The notes below the pieces were generated by a model. It had not been told where the DNA came from. It did no database searches and saw nothing but the letters and a program-made list of their open reading frames with translations. Made by a program: the position numbers and the translations under genes. Of a stretch of DNA of 64,000 nt, positions 24,576 to 32,355 are shown in pieces. The number at the start of each line of letters is the position of its first letter. Within the stretch, counting starts at the first letter, position 1. The DNA is from CBFFRJ01 sp963530515 (lineage in GTDB: Bacteria > Pseudomonadota > Gammaproteobacteria > Enterobacterales > Enterobacteriaceae): NCBI GenBank assembly GCA_963530515.1, contig CAUSEC010000022.1, positions 32,936-96,935 on the forward strand, in the 5' to 3' direction.

Positions 24576-25619
24576 ATGAAATCAGTGGTTATTCACGCTG
24601 AGGGAAACGTGCGCGTTGAAGAACGCCCGGAACCTCAGATACAACATGAAGATGACGTTAAAGTCAGGGTGGTCAGCTCCGGCTTATGCGGCTCCGACAT
24701 CCCGCGTATTTTTGCCAACGGCGCGCATTTCTACCCGATCACCCTCGGGCATGAGTTCAGCGGCTATGTGGAAGCCTGCGGCGAAAAGGTCAGCGATCTT
24801 AACATCGGCGATGCCGTCGCCTGCGTGCCGCTGCTGCCCTGCTTCGACTGCCCGGAGTGCCGAAAACAGTATTTTTCATTGTGCAAACGCTACCAGTTTG
24901 TGGGCTCCCGCAGCGACGGCGGCAACGGAGAATACGTGGTGGTTCGCCGCGCCAACCTCTATCGCCTGCCGGAAAAAATGACCATCGAAGATGGGGCGTT
25001 TATCGAACCCATTACCGTGGGCCTGCACGCATTCCATCTCGCAGGCGGTTGTGCGGATAAAAACGTGGTGATTGTCGGAGCCGGAACCATTGGCCTGCTG
25101 GCTATGCAGTGCGCGCTGGCGCTGGGGGCGAAAAGCGTCACCGCAATTGACATCAACCCGGAAAAACTCGCGCTGGCGAAACGACTTGGTGCCACCCATG
25201 CGTTCAACAGCCGCGAGCTGAGCGCATCACACATTCAGGAACAGCTTGTTGAACACCGCTTTGACCAGTTAGTGCTGGAAACCGCCGGTGCGCCGCAAAC
25301 CGTCTCACTGGCGATTGAGATAGCGGGGCCGCGCGCGCAGCTGGCGCTGGTAGGCACGCTGCATCACGACCTGACGCTGACCGCCACCGTGTTCGGGCAA
25401 ATCTTACGTAAAGAGCTGGCGGTGCTGGGAAGCTGGATGAACTATTCTGGCCCGTGGCCTGGCGAAGAGTGGGAAACCGCTGCGCGCCTGTTAACGGAAA
25501 AACGTCTACAACTTGAACCGCTTATCGCCCATCGCGGCGGCCCGGACAGCTACGCACAGGCCGTACAGGCACTGAATGGCGCGCCAATGCAGGGAAAAAT
25601 CTTACTGCAGTTAGGCTAA
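24576..25619 (+). CDS. gatD: Galactitol-1-phosphate 5-dehydrogenase
   Basis: A 347-residue zinc-dependent medium-chain dehydrogenase that oxidises galactitol 1-phosphate to tagatose 6-phosphate. Catalytic zinc ligands are Cys38 (GLCGSD) and the His in TLGHEFSG. Structural zinc cysteines are in CFDCPEC and SLCKRY. The NAD motif is GAGTIGLLAM. The start at 24576 follows TGGAGAG; the earlier frame runs through the hairpin. Last gene of the operon before gatR. Confidence 0.95.
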   Translation: MKSVVIHAEGNVRVEERPEPQIQHEDDVKVRVVSSGLCGSDIPRIFANGAHFYPITLGHEFSGYVEACGEKVSDLNIGDAVACVPLLPCFDCPECRKQYFSLCKRYQFVGSRSDGGNGEYVVVRRANLYRLPEKMTIEDGAFIEPITVGLHAFHLAGGCADKNVVIVGAGTIGLLAMQCALALGAKSVTAIDINPEKLALAKRLGATHAFNSRELSASHIQEQLVEHRFDQLVLETAGAPQTVSLAIEIAGPRAQLALVGTLHHDLTLTATVFGQILRKELAVLGSWMNYSGPWPGEEWETAARLLTEKRLQLEPLIAHRGGPDSYAQAVQALNGAPMQGKILLQLG

Positions 25620-25654
25620 ATGAAGGAGCCAGCAACCTGAGCTGGCTCACATTT

Positions 25655-25666
25655 ACTTTCGAAAGT
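25655..25666. promoter_or_regulatory. Candidate GatR operator upstream of gatR
   Basis: A perfect 12-bp palindrome ACTTTCGAAAGT, 64 bases before the gatR start, sharing its core with the two sites upstream of gatY. It suggests autoregulation by GatR. Confidence 0.6.
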
Positions 25667-25729
25667 TAGCGTTCAACTTTCACAATCCTTCGATTACACT
25701 ATCCAGAGTTAATTCTCAGGCAAATCAAT

Positions 25730-26503
25730 ATGAACTCATTTGAACGAAGGAACAAAATCGTCGATCTGGTCAATACCCAGGGGAGCGTGTTGGTTATCGA
25801 TCTTTCGAATACCTTTGCTATCTCTGAAGTGACCATCCGTGCCGATCTGCGTTTGCTGGAAGAAAAAGGGCTGGTGACGCGCTTTCACGGCGGAGCAGCG
25901 AAGCCGGGCACCCACATGATGGACAGCGAAAATCAGGAAGTCACCCTGGAAGACCGCTACAAGCTGGCGAGCGATCCGAAAAAGCGCATTGCTCAGGCCG
26001 CCGCCGCCATGATTGAAGAAGGGATGACCGTTATCCTCGACAGCGGCAGCACGACGATGCTTATCGCCGAAGCGCTGGCAAAAAAAGCCAATATCACCGT
26101 CATTACCAATAACCTTCCCGCCGCCTTTGCGCTCTCTGAAAACAAAGACATCACGCTGGTGGTGTGCGGCGGTACGGTGCGGCATAAAACCCACTCCATG
26201 CACGGCACTATTGCCGAACGCTCATTGCAGGGCATCAGTGCAGACCTGATGTTCGTCGGGGCAGACGGAATCGACACCACCAACGGTATCACCACCTTTA
26301 ATGAAGGCTACTCGATCAGCAGCGTAATGGCAGCAGCGGCGCATAAAGTGGTTGCCGTGCTCGATGCCAGTAAGTTCAATCGCCGGGGTTTTAATCAGGT
26401 GCTGCCCATGGAACAAATCAATGTCGTGATCACCGATGAAGGCATCAGCGATAAAGACAAAGCGGCGCTGGGCAAAATGGGTAAAGACGTGGTTATTGTT
26501 TGA
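25730..26503 (+). CDS. gatR: DeoR-family repressor of the galactitol operon
   Basis: A 257-residue DeoR-type regulator. The N-terminal helix-turn-helix (RRNKIVDLVNTQGSVLVIDLSNTFAISEVTIRADLR split across residues 6-42) is followed by the family hinge RFHGGA and a sugar-phosphate-binding domain with DSGSTT and FVGADGID. It is intact here, unlike the IS-interrupted gene of E. coli K-12. Confidence 0.92.
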   Translation: MNSFERRNKIVDLVNTQGSVLVIDLSNTFAISEVTIRADLRLLEEKGLVTRFHGGAAKPGTHMMDSENQEVTLEDRYKLASDPKKRIAQAAAAMIEEGMTVILDSGSTTMLIAEALAKKANITVITNNLPAAFALSENKDITLVVCGGTVRHKTHSMHGTIAERSLQGISADLMFVGADGIDTTNGITTFNEGYSISSVMAAAAHKVVAVLDASKFNRRGFNQVLPMEQINVVITDEGISDKDKAALGKMGKDVVIV

Positions 26504-26520
26504 GGCGTGAGAAACGAAAA

Positions 26521-26550
26521 ACAGCCATGCAGCATAACGCCCATGGCTGT
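26521..26550. terminator. Terminator after gatR, also serving the convergent MFS gene
   Basis: A 9-bp stem ACAGCCATG / CATGGCTGT with a 12-base loop. An A-rich flank on the left and TTTGGTTTT on the right make it potentially bidirectional. Confidence 0.75.
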
Positions 26551-26573
26551 TTGGTTTTACCAAGGGTATTCCG

Positions 26574-27923
26574 TCAGGATTTATCCAGCGCCGGGTTGCC
26601 TGCCGGTGCCACTTGCACCGTCTCCAGCGTCATGCGCTCCAACTTGCCGACGATAAACAGATAAGCAATGACCCCCACGAAGCCCATCGAGCCAACGTAA
26701 ATAATCGCCCAGTCGAACGAACCGGTGGCCTGGATAATAAAGCCGATCACCAGCGGCGTTAACACACCCGCAATGTTGCCAAAGGTATTAAAAATCCCCC
26801 CGGCCAGGCCCAGCACTTCTTTGGGCGACGTATCACTCAGCACGCACCAGCCGAGGTTGCCAAAGCCTTTGGCAAAGAAGGACAGGCTCATCACGAAAAT
26901 CACCACCGGAATGGAGCTGGTGTAGTTGGCGACGATAATCGAGCAGGAGAGCAGCATGCCAAGCACAATAGGCAGCTTGCGGGAGAACGTCAGGCTGCAG
27001 CCCTTACGCAGCAGGTAATCCGACAGCATGCCGCCGACAATCCCACCCACAAACCCTGCTATAGCCGGGATCGCCGCCACCAGTCCTACTTTGATGATCG
27101 ACAGCCCCTTGTCCTGGTACAGATAGGTCGGGAACCAGGTAAAGAAGAACCAGGTGATCGACGTCAGGCAGAACTGGCCAATGTACACGCCGATCATCAT
27201 CCGGTTGCCACACATCCGTTTTATTTGTGCCCAGGTCACCCGTGGCTGCGCGGTGCGGGCTTTCGATCCCAGCTCCGGGATACCGCCACCGTCGCGAATG
27301 TAATCCAGCTCTTCTTTGTTGATCGACTTGTGTTTGCCGGGATCGCGCACAAAACCCAGCCAGAACGCGCCAAAAATGATCCCCAGAATCCCGGCACTAA
27401 AGAACACATAATGCCAGCTCAGTTTGGTTATCACCCACGAGAGGATCGGCGTGAACACCCCGAGTGCAACGTAGGGTGCCGTCTGGTAAATCGAGGTCGC
27501 AAAGCCTCGCTCTCTGTCCGGGAACCACTGCACGGACAGGCGGCTGCTCGCAGGCGTAGCCGGTGCTTCTGCCGCGCCCATTAGCAGGCGGAAAACAAAC
27601 AGCATCACAAACGCCGACGGGAAGAGATACACGCTGCCCTGCAGGAAGGTGAACACCGACCAGACGATCATCGCCACGCCGTACACCATGCGTGAGCCGA
27701 ACTTGTCGAGCAGCACGCCGCCGGGGATCTGGCAGATCATATAAGCCCAGCCGAAGGCGGAAAACGCCCATCCCATATCCGCCGCGCTAAACCCCAGCTC
27801 TTTACTCATAATCGGTGCAGCAACCGACAGGGTTGCGCGGTCGATAAAATTAACCAGCATGGCCACGCCCATAAAGACCAGCATGGTATAACGCACGTTA
27901 GTTTTTTTGCCTGAAATTTCCAT
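26574..27923 (-). CDS. MFS transporter, anion:cation symporter family (sugar-acid uptake)
   Basis: A 449-residue transporter with 12 predicted helices, closely resembling GarP, GudP and DgoT. The first helix ends NFIDRATLSVAAPIM, and FSAFGWAYMICQIPGG is the family signature. It probably imports an aldonate or aldarate. The start at 27923 has GGAG 8 bases upstream; an earlier codon at 27941 has no ribosome site. It is the last gene of a three-gene unit with an aldolase and a dehydratase. The exact substrate cannot be read from sequence. Confidence 0.88.
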   Translation of the reverse strand: MEISGKKTNVRYTMLVFMGVAMLVNFIDRATLSVAAPIMSKELGFSAADMGWAFSAFGWAYMICQIPGGVLLDKFGSRMVYGVAMIVWSVFTFLQGSVYLFPSAFVMLFVFRLLMGAAEAPATPASSRLSVQWFPDRERGFATSIYQTAPYVALGVFTPILSWVITKLSWHYVFFSAGILGIIFGAFWLGFVRDPGKHKSINKEELDYIRDGGGIPELGSKARTAQPRVTWAQIKRMCGNRMMIGVYIGQFCLTSITWFFFTWFPTYLYQDKGLSIIKVGLVAAIPAIAGFVGGIVGGMLSDYLLRKGCSLTFSRKLPIVLGMLLSCSIIVANYTSSIPVVIFVMSLSFFAKGFGNLGWCVLSDTSPKEVLGLAGGIFNTFGNIAGVLTPLVIGFIIQATGSFDWAIIYVGSMGFVGVIAYLFIVGKLERMTLETVQVAPAGNPALDKS

Positions 27924-27947
27924 CACATACGCTCCAGACATGAGGGT

Positions 27948-28850
27948 TTATTGAGCGAACAGCGGACGATAAGCCGCAATCAAATTACGCTGAACATCTG
28001 CCGACAGCGTGCGCAGCGGTGGGCGAATATTTTCCCAACTCGGGTCATTGCTCTTGTAAGCCAGCAGCGCTTTCACCGCCGGAATGGTGTCGCCCATCGC
28101 GACAATGTTGCGCAGTTTCGCCAGCGTCGCCTGCGCTTCCAGGCCATCCGCATTGTGGTAATTTTTATAGATAAACGCGGTTAACGGCGAGGCAATATTG
28201 GTGGTCGCCGTAATACAGCCAGCCGCGCCCGCCTTCATCACCTGAGCAAAGGTGGCATCGGCACCGGAATAGACTTCGAATCCCTCGGCGGAGAAGTTAT
28301 TGATAAGCGCCAGGGTGTTGTCATAGTCCGCACTGCTGTCTTTGATGCCCTGAAACACACCAGGATAGCGATGGAGCAGACGCTCAATCAGACGCAGGGT
28401 CAGTGGCACCGACGTCTGCTGCGGGAAGTGGTAAAAATAGAGTTTCACCTCACCGCCCAGTTGGTCGGCCAGTGCGCTGTAGAAATCAAACAGCCCCTCT
28501 TCGCTGGGATTTTTGTAGTAAAACGGCGGCAGAACCAGCACGCCGGGGCAGCCCAGTTTTGCCGCGTGGCGCGACATATTCACCACCGAGGGAATATCGC
28601 AGGCACCGGTGCCGGGCAGCATTTTTTGCGGTGAAATCCCGCTTTCCACCAGTTTTTCCAGCAGTGCTTCGCGTTCAAACAGGCTCAGGGACTGCGTTTC
28701 TGACGTGGTGCCCAGCACCGCCAGGCTGTTACAGCCGTTGTTCAACAGGTAGTGGCAGTGGGCTATGGTTTTCTCATAGTTAACGGAGAGGGAATCATTA
28801 AACGAGGTTAATGCAGCAGCATTAACACCGGCGTACAGGGCATTTTTCAT
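27948..28850 (-). CDS. DapA-family aldolase (2-keto-3-deoxy sugar acid type)
   Basis: A 300-residue N-acetylneuraminate lyase/dihydrodipicolinate synthase family protein. The Schiff-base lysine is Lys170 in QGIKDSSAD, the conserved tyrosine is Tyr140 in LYFYHFP, and the carboxylate-binding motif is LGTTSE (residues 47-52). With a dehydratase and a sugar-acid transporter beside it, the likely reaction is cleavage of a 2-keto-3-deoxy acid to pyruvate plus an aldehyde, as in YagE/YjhH. The gap to the MFS gene is short, implying one operon. Confidence 0.85.
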   Translation of the reverse strand: MKNALYAGVNAAALTSFNDSLSVNYEKTIAHCHYLLNNGCNSLAVLGTTSETQSLSLFEREALLEKLVESGISPQKMLPGTGACDIPSVVNMSRHAAKLGCPGVLVLPPFYYKNPSEEGLFDFYSALADQLGGEVKLYFYHFPQQTSVPLTLRLIERLLHRYPGVFQGIKDSSADYDNTLALINNFSAEGFEVYSGADATFAQVMKAGAAGCITATTNIASPLTAFIYKNYHNADGLEAQATLAKLRNIVAMGDTIPAVKALLAYKSNDPSWENIRPPLRTLSADVQRNLIAAYRPLFAQ

Positions 28851-28865
28851 TGTGTGTTCCTTTCC

Positions 28866-28887
28866 GGTAGAAGCCAGGGCTTCTACC
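28866..28887 (-). other. Intercistronic hairpin between dehydratase and aldolase genes
   Basis: A 9-bp perfect stem GGTAGAAGC / GCTTCTACC with a 4-base loop, 16 bases upstream of the aldolase start on the minus strand. No T tract follows. A possible mRNA-stability element. Confidence 0.5.
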
Positions 28888-28920
28888 GTTTCAGGTCAGA
28901 GTCGGGAATCGGTCTGGTTA

Positions 28921-30096
28921 TTATTTTTTACCGAAAACGAAACGATTGGTGGCGTGCGCGTTAATCCAGTCCCAGTCGTAGGTCACGCCGAGGCCTGGGC
29001 CATCCGGCACGGTTACGCAGCCATTCGCATCGATAGAATCCAGCTCATCCTGATAACCACAGGCGTAAACCGGCGGCAGGATGTTTTTCAGTTTCGGCCC
29101 CACTTCCGCCATTTCATAGAAGTTGGTGTTACGAATGCTGGCCATCAGCTGACGATGTGCCGGGCCTGGTGCGTGGATTTCTACATCCAGACCAAAGGCT
29201 TCTGCCATGTGTGCGGTTTTCAGTGCACCGGTGATCCCCATATCGTATTCCGGATCGACGCGCACAAAGTCGGTGCCGCCCGCCATGATGAAATCACATT
29301 TTGCTTCCAGCGCGCGCACATGCTCAGTAATCAGCAGCGGTGTTTTCAGCATAGAGCGCAGTTTTTTGTGCGAGAAGGCCGACAGTGAGTTGTCGCGGTA
29401 AGGATCTTCGTACCAGAAGAAGTTGGCATCATCACAGGCGCGGCCCACGTAGAGGGCATCGGCGAAGGTTTTAAGATCGGAAGCGGCGTCATACATCAGC
29501 TTCATGCGGTCGCCCACGGCCTCACCCAGCGCCAGCACCAGCGAGGCTTCTTTGCGCGCATCACCATCAAACCAGCCATGATGTTTAAAGGCACGATAGC
29601 CCATTTCATAGCACTGCTCGGCAAAATCGGTGAAGGCTTTATTGCTGTTAAACATGCCTTCGTCACCGTGATAGGTGCTGGCATAGGTCGGCAGTTTGTT
29701 GCGGTACTGGCCAATCATGCGGGAGATAGATTTTCCGGCCTGTTTACCCGCCAAATCCCACAAGACGATATCGACCGGGCCCTGCCCCATATGGTCCATA
29801 TGGCACAGACGACGGTTCCATTCGGTATAAAACGCCTCGCGCTGATCGGAATCACGGCCAGGCAGGTCACTTGCCAGCATCAGCGTTTGTGCCAGCGCCG
29901 GGCGGGTGCCGCCCCAGAGTGCAACATATTCACCGCGCGAGCCGTCATCACACTCAACGACAATGGCATATTTGGATAAAGAAAGTTTAGAACCTTCAAC
30001 ATATCCAACATGGTTATGGGCATTAGCAAATGCCGCGCCCATATCTTTCACATCATATTTAAAGTCGATGACTTCTACGCGCTCTATTATCGCCAT
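28921..30096 (-). CDS. Enolase-superfamily acid-sugar dehydratase (mandelate racemase subgroup)
   Basis: A 391-residue enzyme with a capping domain and a (beta/alpha)7 barrel. Metal ligands are Asp203 (LMYDAAS), Glu230 (WYEDP) and Glu258 (LITEH). A Lys171-x-His173 motif (FKHHGW) and an Asp281/His308 dyad (VRVDPEYD, EIHAP) are the acid-base residues of mandelate-racemase-type acid-sugar dehydratases. The family dehydrates aldonates or aldarates to 2-keto-3-deoxy acids, fitting the downstream aldolase. The ATG at 30096 follows AGGGG; an earlier frame start lacks family sequence. The substrate is unknown and it is not a close match to any characterised enzyme I recall. Confidence 0.85.
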   Translation of the reverse strand: MAIIERVEVIDFKYDVKDMGAAFANAHNHVGYVEGSKLSLSKYAIVVECDDGSRGEYVALWGGTRPALAQTLMLASDLPGRDSDQREAFYTEWNRRLCHMDHMGQGPVDIVLWDLAGKQAGKSISRMIGQYRNKLPTYASTYHGDEGMFNSNKAFTDFAEQCYEMGYRAFKHHGWFDGDARKEASLVLALGEAVGDRMKLMYDAASDLKTFADALYVGRACDDANFFWYEDPYRDNSLSAFSHKKLRSMLKTPLLITEHVRALEAKCDFIMAGGTDFVRVDPEYDMGITGALKTAHMAEAFGLDVEIHAPGPAHRQLMASIRNTNFYEMAEVGPKLKNILPPVYACGYQDELDSIDANGCVTVPDGPGLGVTYDWDWINAHATNRFVFGKK

Positions 30097-30500
30097 TTTG
30101 TTTCCCCTGAAATGTAATAATCCCGAATGCTTCCACCAGAAAGTCATTCATCAGATAGGGAAAAGAATGCGGTCGATTTTAAATGCCGTCCATTTTAGTG
30201 AGTGTATTGGTTGATATAAAAAAAGTATCAGCCGGGAGAGGCTTTTTTCCTTTCCTGCTGCCAGGTTCACTTCCCCCAACAAAACGACAATCGCGAACTC
30301 AACAAAAACTGTTAAAAATCATATTAATAATACATTTTTAACGAAGGGTGACATCGCTGCATACGTGGCGATTTAGTTATGACTGACTTCACAATATTGT
30401 CATTGTCATTATGCCTGCTGAAAAAACGCCTTGCACAGTTTGGGCCGTGCATCACACTATCTCAGTATCACCATAACGTATTTAATCGCCGGAAAGACTT
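30097..30500. promoter_or_regulatory. Divergent promoter region, with a 9-bp inverted repeat
   Basis: About 400 AT-rich bases between the dehydratase operon and the LysR gene, with no gene. GTTAAAAAT (30311-30319) and ATTTTTAAC (30334-30342) form a perfect inverted repeat with a 14-base spacer. It fits a LysR operator or a cruciform near the start of the sugar-acid operon. Confidence 0.45.
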
Positions 30501-31388
30501 ATGTTAAACATGAATCAGGTGAGATGTTTTATCGCCGTCGCCACCGAATTAAGTTTTCGCCGGGCGGCGAAATCTCTCAATATGAGCCAGCCGCCTCTGA
30601 CCCGACAAATACAGTTACTGGAGCATCATCTTAATATTGTTTTATTAAACCGTGATAAGCGTACTGTCACGCTAACGATTGCTGGCAAAGCGTTTTACCA
30701 GGAAGCTTTAAGCCTGATGAAGCATATTCATGAAATAGAGCAATATACCAGGCGCGTTGCCAGCGGCGAAGTCGGCACTGTCTCAATAGGCTTTGTGCCC
30801 AATGCTTTTTATAAGTTCCTGCCTGAGCTACTGGCCATATTAAAAGAGCAATTTCCTTTTATTAATATTTCACTCCAGCAAATGGATACGTTTCAACAGG
30901 TCGAGTCCATTATTAACCACCAGATTGATATTGGGATTGTGCGAGTGATTCCTGAGAACACCGCACTGGAAAGTAAGTTATGTATTGAAGAGACGTTTCT
31001 GGCCGCGATTCCGCGTCAGCACCCGCTGGCATCCCGAGACAGCATTTACTTGAAAGACTTAGATAATCAATCCGTTATCATGTATTCCATTTCCTGGAAG
31101 CCTTTTTATGATCTGCTCACGCATGCCTTTGAAAACGAAGATGCCAAACCCAATTACGTGCAATTCGAGGCCAACACCACCAATATTCTCTCACTGGTGA
31201 ATGCTGGTTTCGGCTGCGCCATCGTGCCGGAAAGTGCTTCGACGTTTAAATTTGATAACGTGGTCTATCTGCCGATCAGCACCGCCCAAACCTTGTCCAA
31301 TAAAATGTATTTCGCCTGGCGTAAAGATAATGAAAATGAAGCCTTCCATCTTATTAAGAACGTTATTATGGCGCACATTGCCAGATAA
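30501..31388 (+). CDS. LysR-family regulator, divergent from the sugar-acid cluster
   Basis: A 295-residue LysR-type regulator with the winged helix-turn-helix at residues 4-63 (LSFRRAAKSLNMSQPPLTRQI) and an effector domain with SIGFVPNAFYKFLPELL. It resembles the BenM/CatM-like branch. The ATG at 30501 follows GGAAAG; a second ATG three codons in is possible. Its divergent position makes it the probable regulator of the dehydratase-aldolase-transporter operon, with the sugar acid or a catabolite as inducer (inference). Confidence 0.85.
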   Translation: MLNMNQVRCFIAVATELSFRRAAKSLNMSQPPLTRQIQLLEHHLNIVLLNRDKRTVTLTIAGKAFYQEALSLMKHIHEIEQYTRRVASGEVGTVSIGFVPNAFYKFLPELLAILKEQFPFINISLQQMDTFQQVESIINHQIDIGIVRVIPENTALESKLCIEETFLAAIPRQHPLASRDSIYLKDLDNQSVIMYSISWKPFYDLLTHAFENEDAKPNYVQFEANTTNILSLVNAGFGCAIVPESASTFKFDNVVYLPISTAQTLSNKMYFAWRKDNENEAFHLIKNVIMAHIAR

Positions 31389-31429
31389 AAATTGAACGGG
31401 GCATCGCGGATGCAATGCCCCGGAGGAAC

Positions 31430-32293
31430 TTACTCGCCCTGCTGCTCCAGCGCGTATTTGTAGAGGGCGTTTTTCTTCACGCCGTGGATTTCGGCCGCCA
31501 GGGCCGCCGCTTTCTTCAGGGGCAGCTCGGCCTGCAACAGGGCCAGCGTGCGCAGCGCATCGGCCGGCAGGGCATCTTCCTGCGCTTTGTGCCCTTCAAC
31601 AATCAGCACCATTTCGCCTTTGCGGCGGTTCTCATCTTCTTTTACCCACGCCAGCAGTTCGCCGACCGGCGCACCGTAAATGGATTCCCAGGTTTTCGTC
31701 AACTCACGGGCCAGCACAACGTAGCGCGCCGCTCCCAGTACCGTCACGATATCTTCCAGACTTTCGATCAGGCGATGGGTGGACTCATAGAAAATGATCG
31801 TACGCGGTTCGGTTTCCAGCGCCTGCAAAGTGTCACGACGACCTTTGGATTTGGCTGGCAGAAAACCTTCGTAACAAAAACGATCTGAGGGCAAACCGGC
31901 AGCGCTTAACGCAGCAATGGCGGCGCACGGGCCAGGGAGAGGAACCACCCGGATACCCGCTTCGCGGCAGGTGCGCACAAGGTGATACCCCGGATCGTTT
32001 ATCAGCGGCGTACCCGCATCAGAGACCAGCGCAATGTTCTGGCCCTCCTTCAGTTTTGCTAACAAGGTGTCAGCTTTTTGTTGCTCATTGTGATCGTGCA
32101 GAGCAAAGAGGCGTGCATTGATGGCAAAATGCTGGAGCAATAACCCGGTATGACGGGTATCCTCGGCGGCAATCAGATCGACATCCTGCAATACGGTAAG
32201 CGCACGCTGGGTGATATCTCCCAGATTGCCAATGGGCGTGGGGACAATGTAGAGCTGGCCTTGAGAATTGTCCGCTGATTCGTGTTGTTTCAT
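31430..32293 (-). CDS. rsmI: 16S rRNA (cytidine-1402 2'-O)-methyltransferase
   Basis: A 287-residue SAM-dependent methyltransferase of the tetrapyrrole-methylase fold. It adds the 2'-O-methyl group to C1402 in the decoding centre of 16S rRNA. The N-terminus LYIVPTPIGNLGDIT, VAEEDTRHTG-like AAEDTRHTG, and SDAGTPLINDPG are family signatures. It is divergent from lpoA as in E. coli. Confidence 0.96.
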   Translation of the reverse strand: MKQHESADNSQGQLYIVPTPIGNLGDITQRALTVLQDVDLIAAEDTRHTGLLLQHFAINARLFALHDHNEQQKADTLLAKLKEGQNIALVSDAGTPLINDPGYHLVRTCREAGIRVVPLPGPCAAIAALSAAGLPSDRFCYEGFLPAKSKGRRDTLQALETEPRTIIFYESTHRLIESLEDIVTVLGAARYVVLARELTKTWESIYGAPVGELLAWVKEDENRRKGEMVLIVEGHKAQEDALPADALRTLALLQAELPLKKAAALAAEIHGVKKNALYKYALEQQGE

Positions 32294-32355
32294 TGTTCTA
32301 TCCGTATTGCCGATTTAATATTGAGCATTGCGTAAAAAATATCACTGGATACAGA

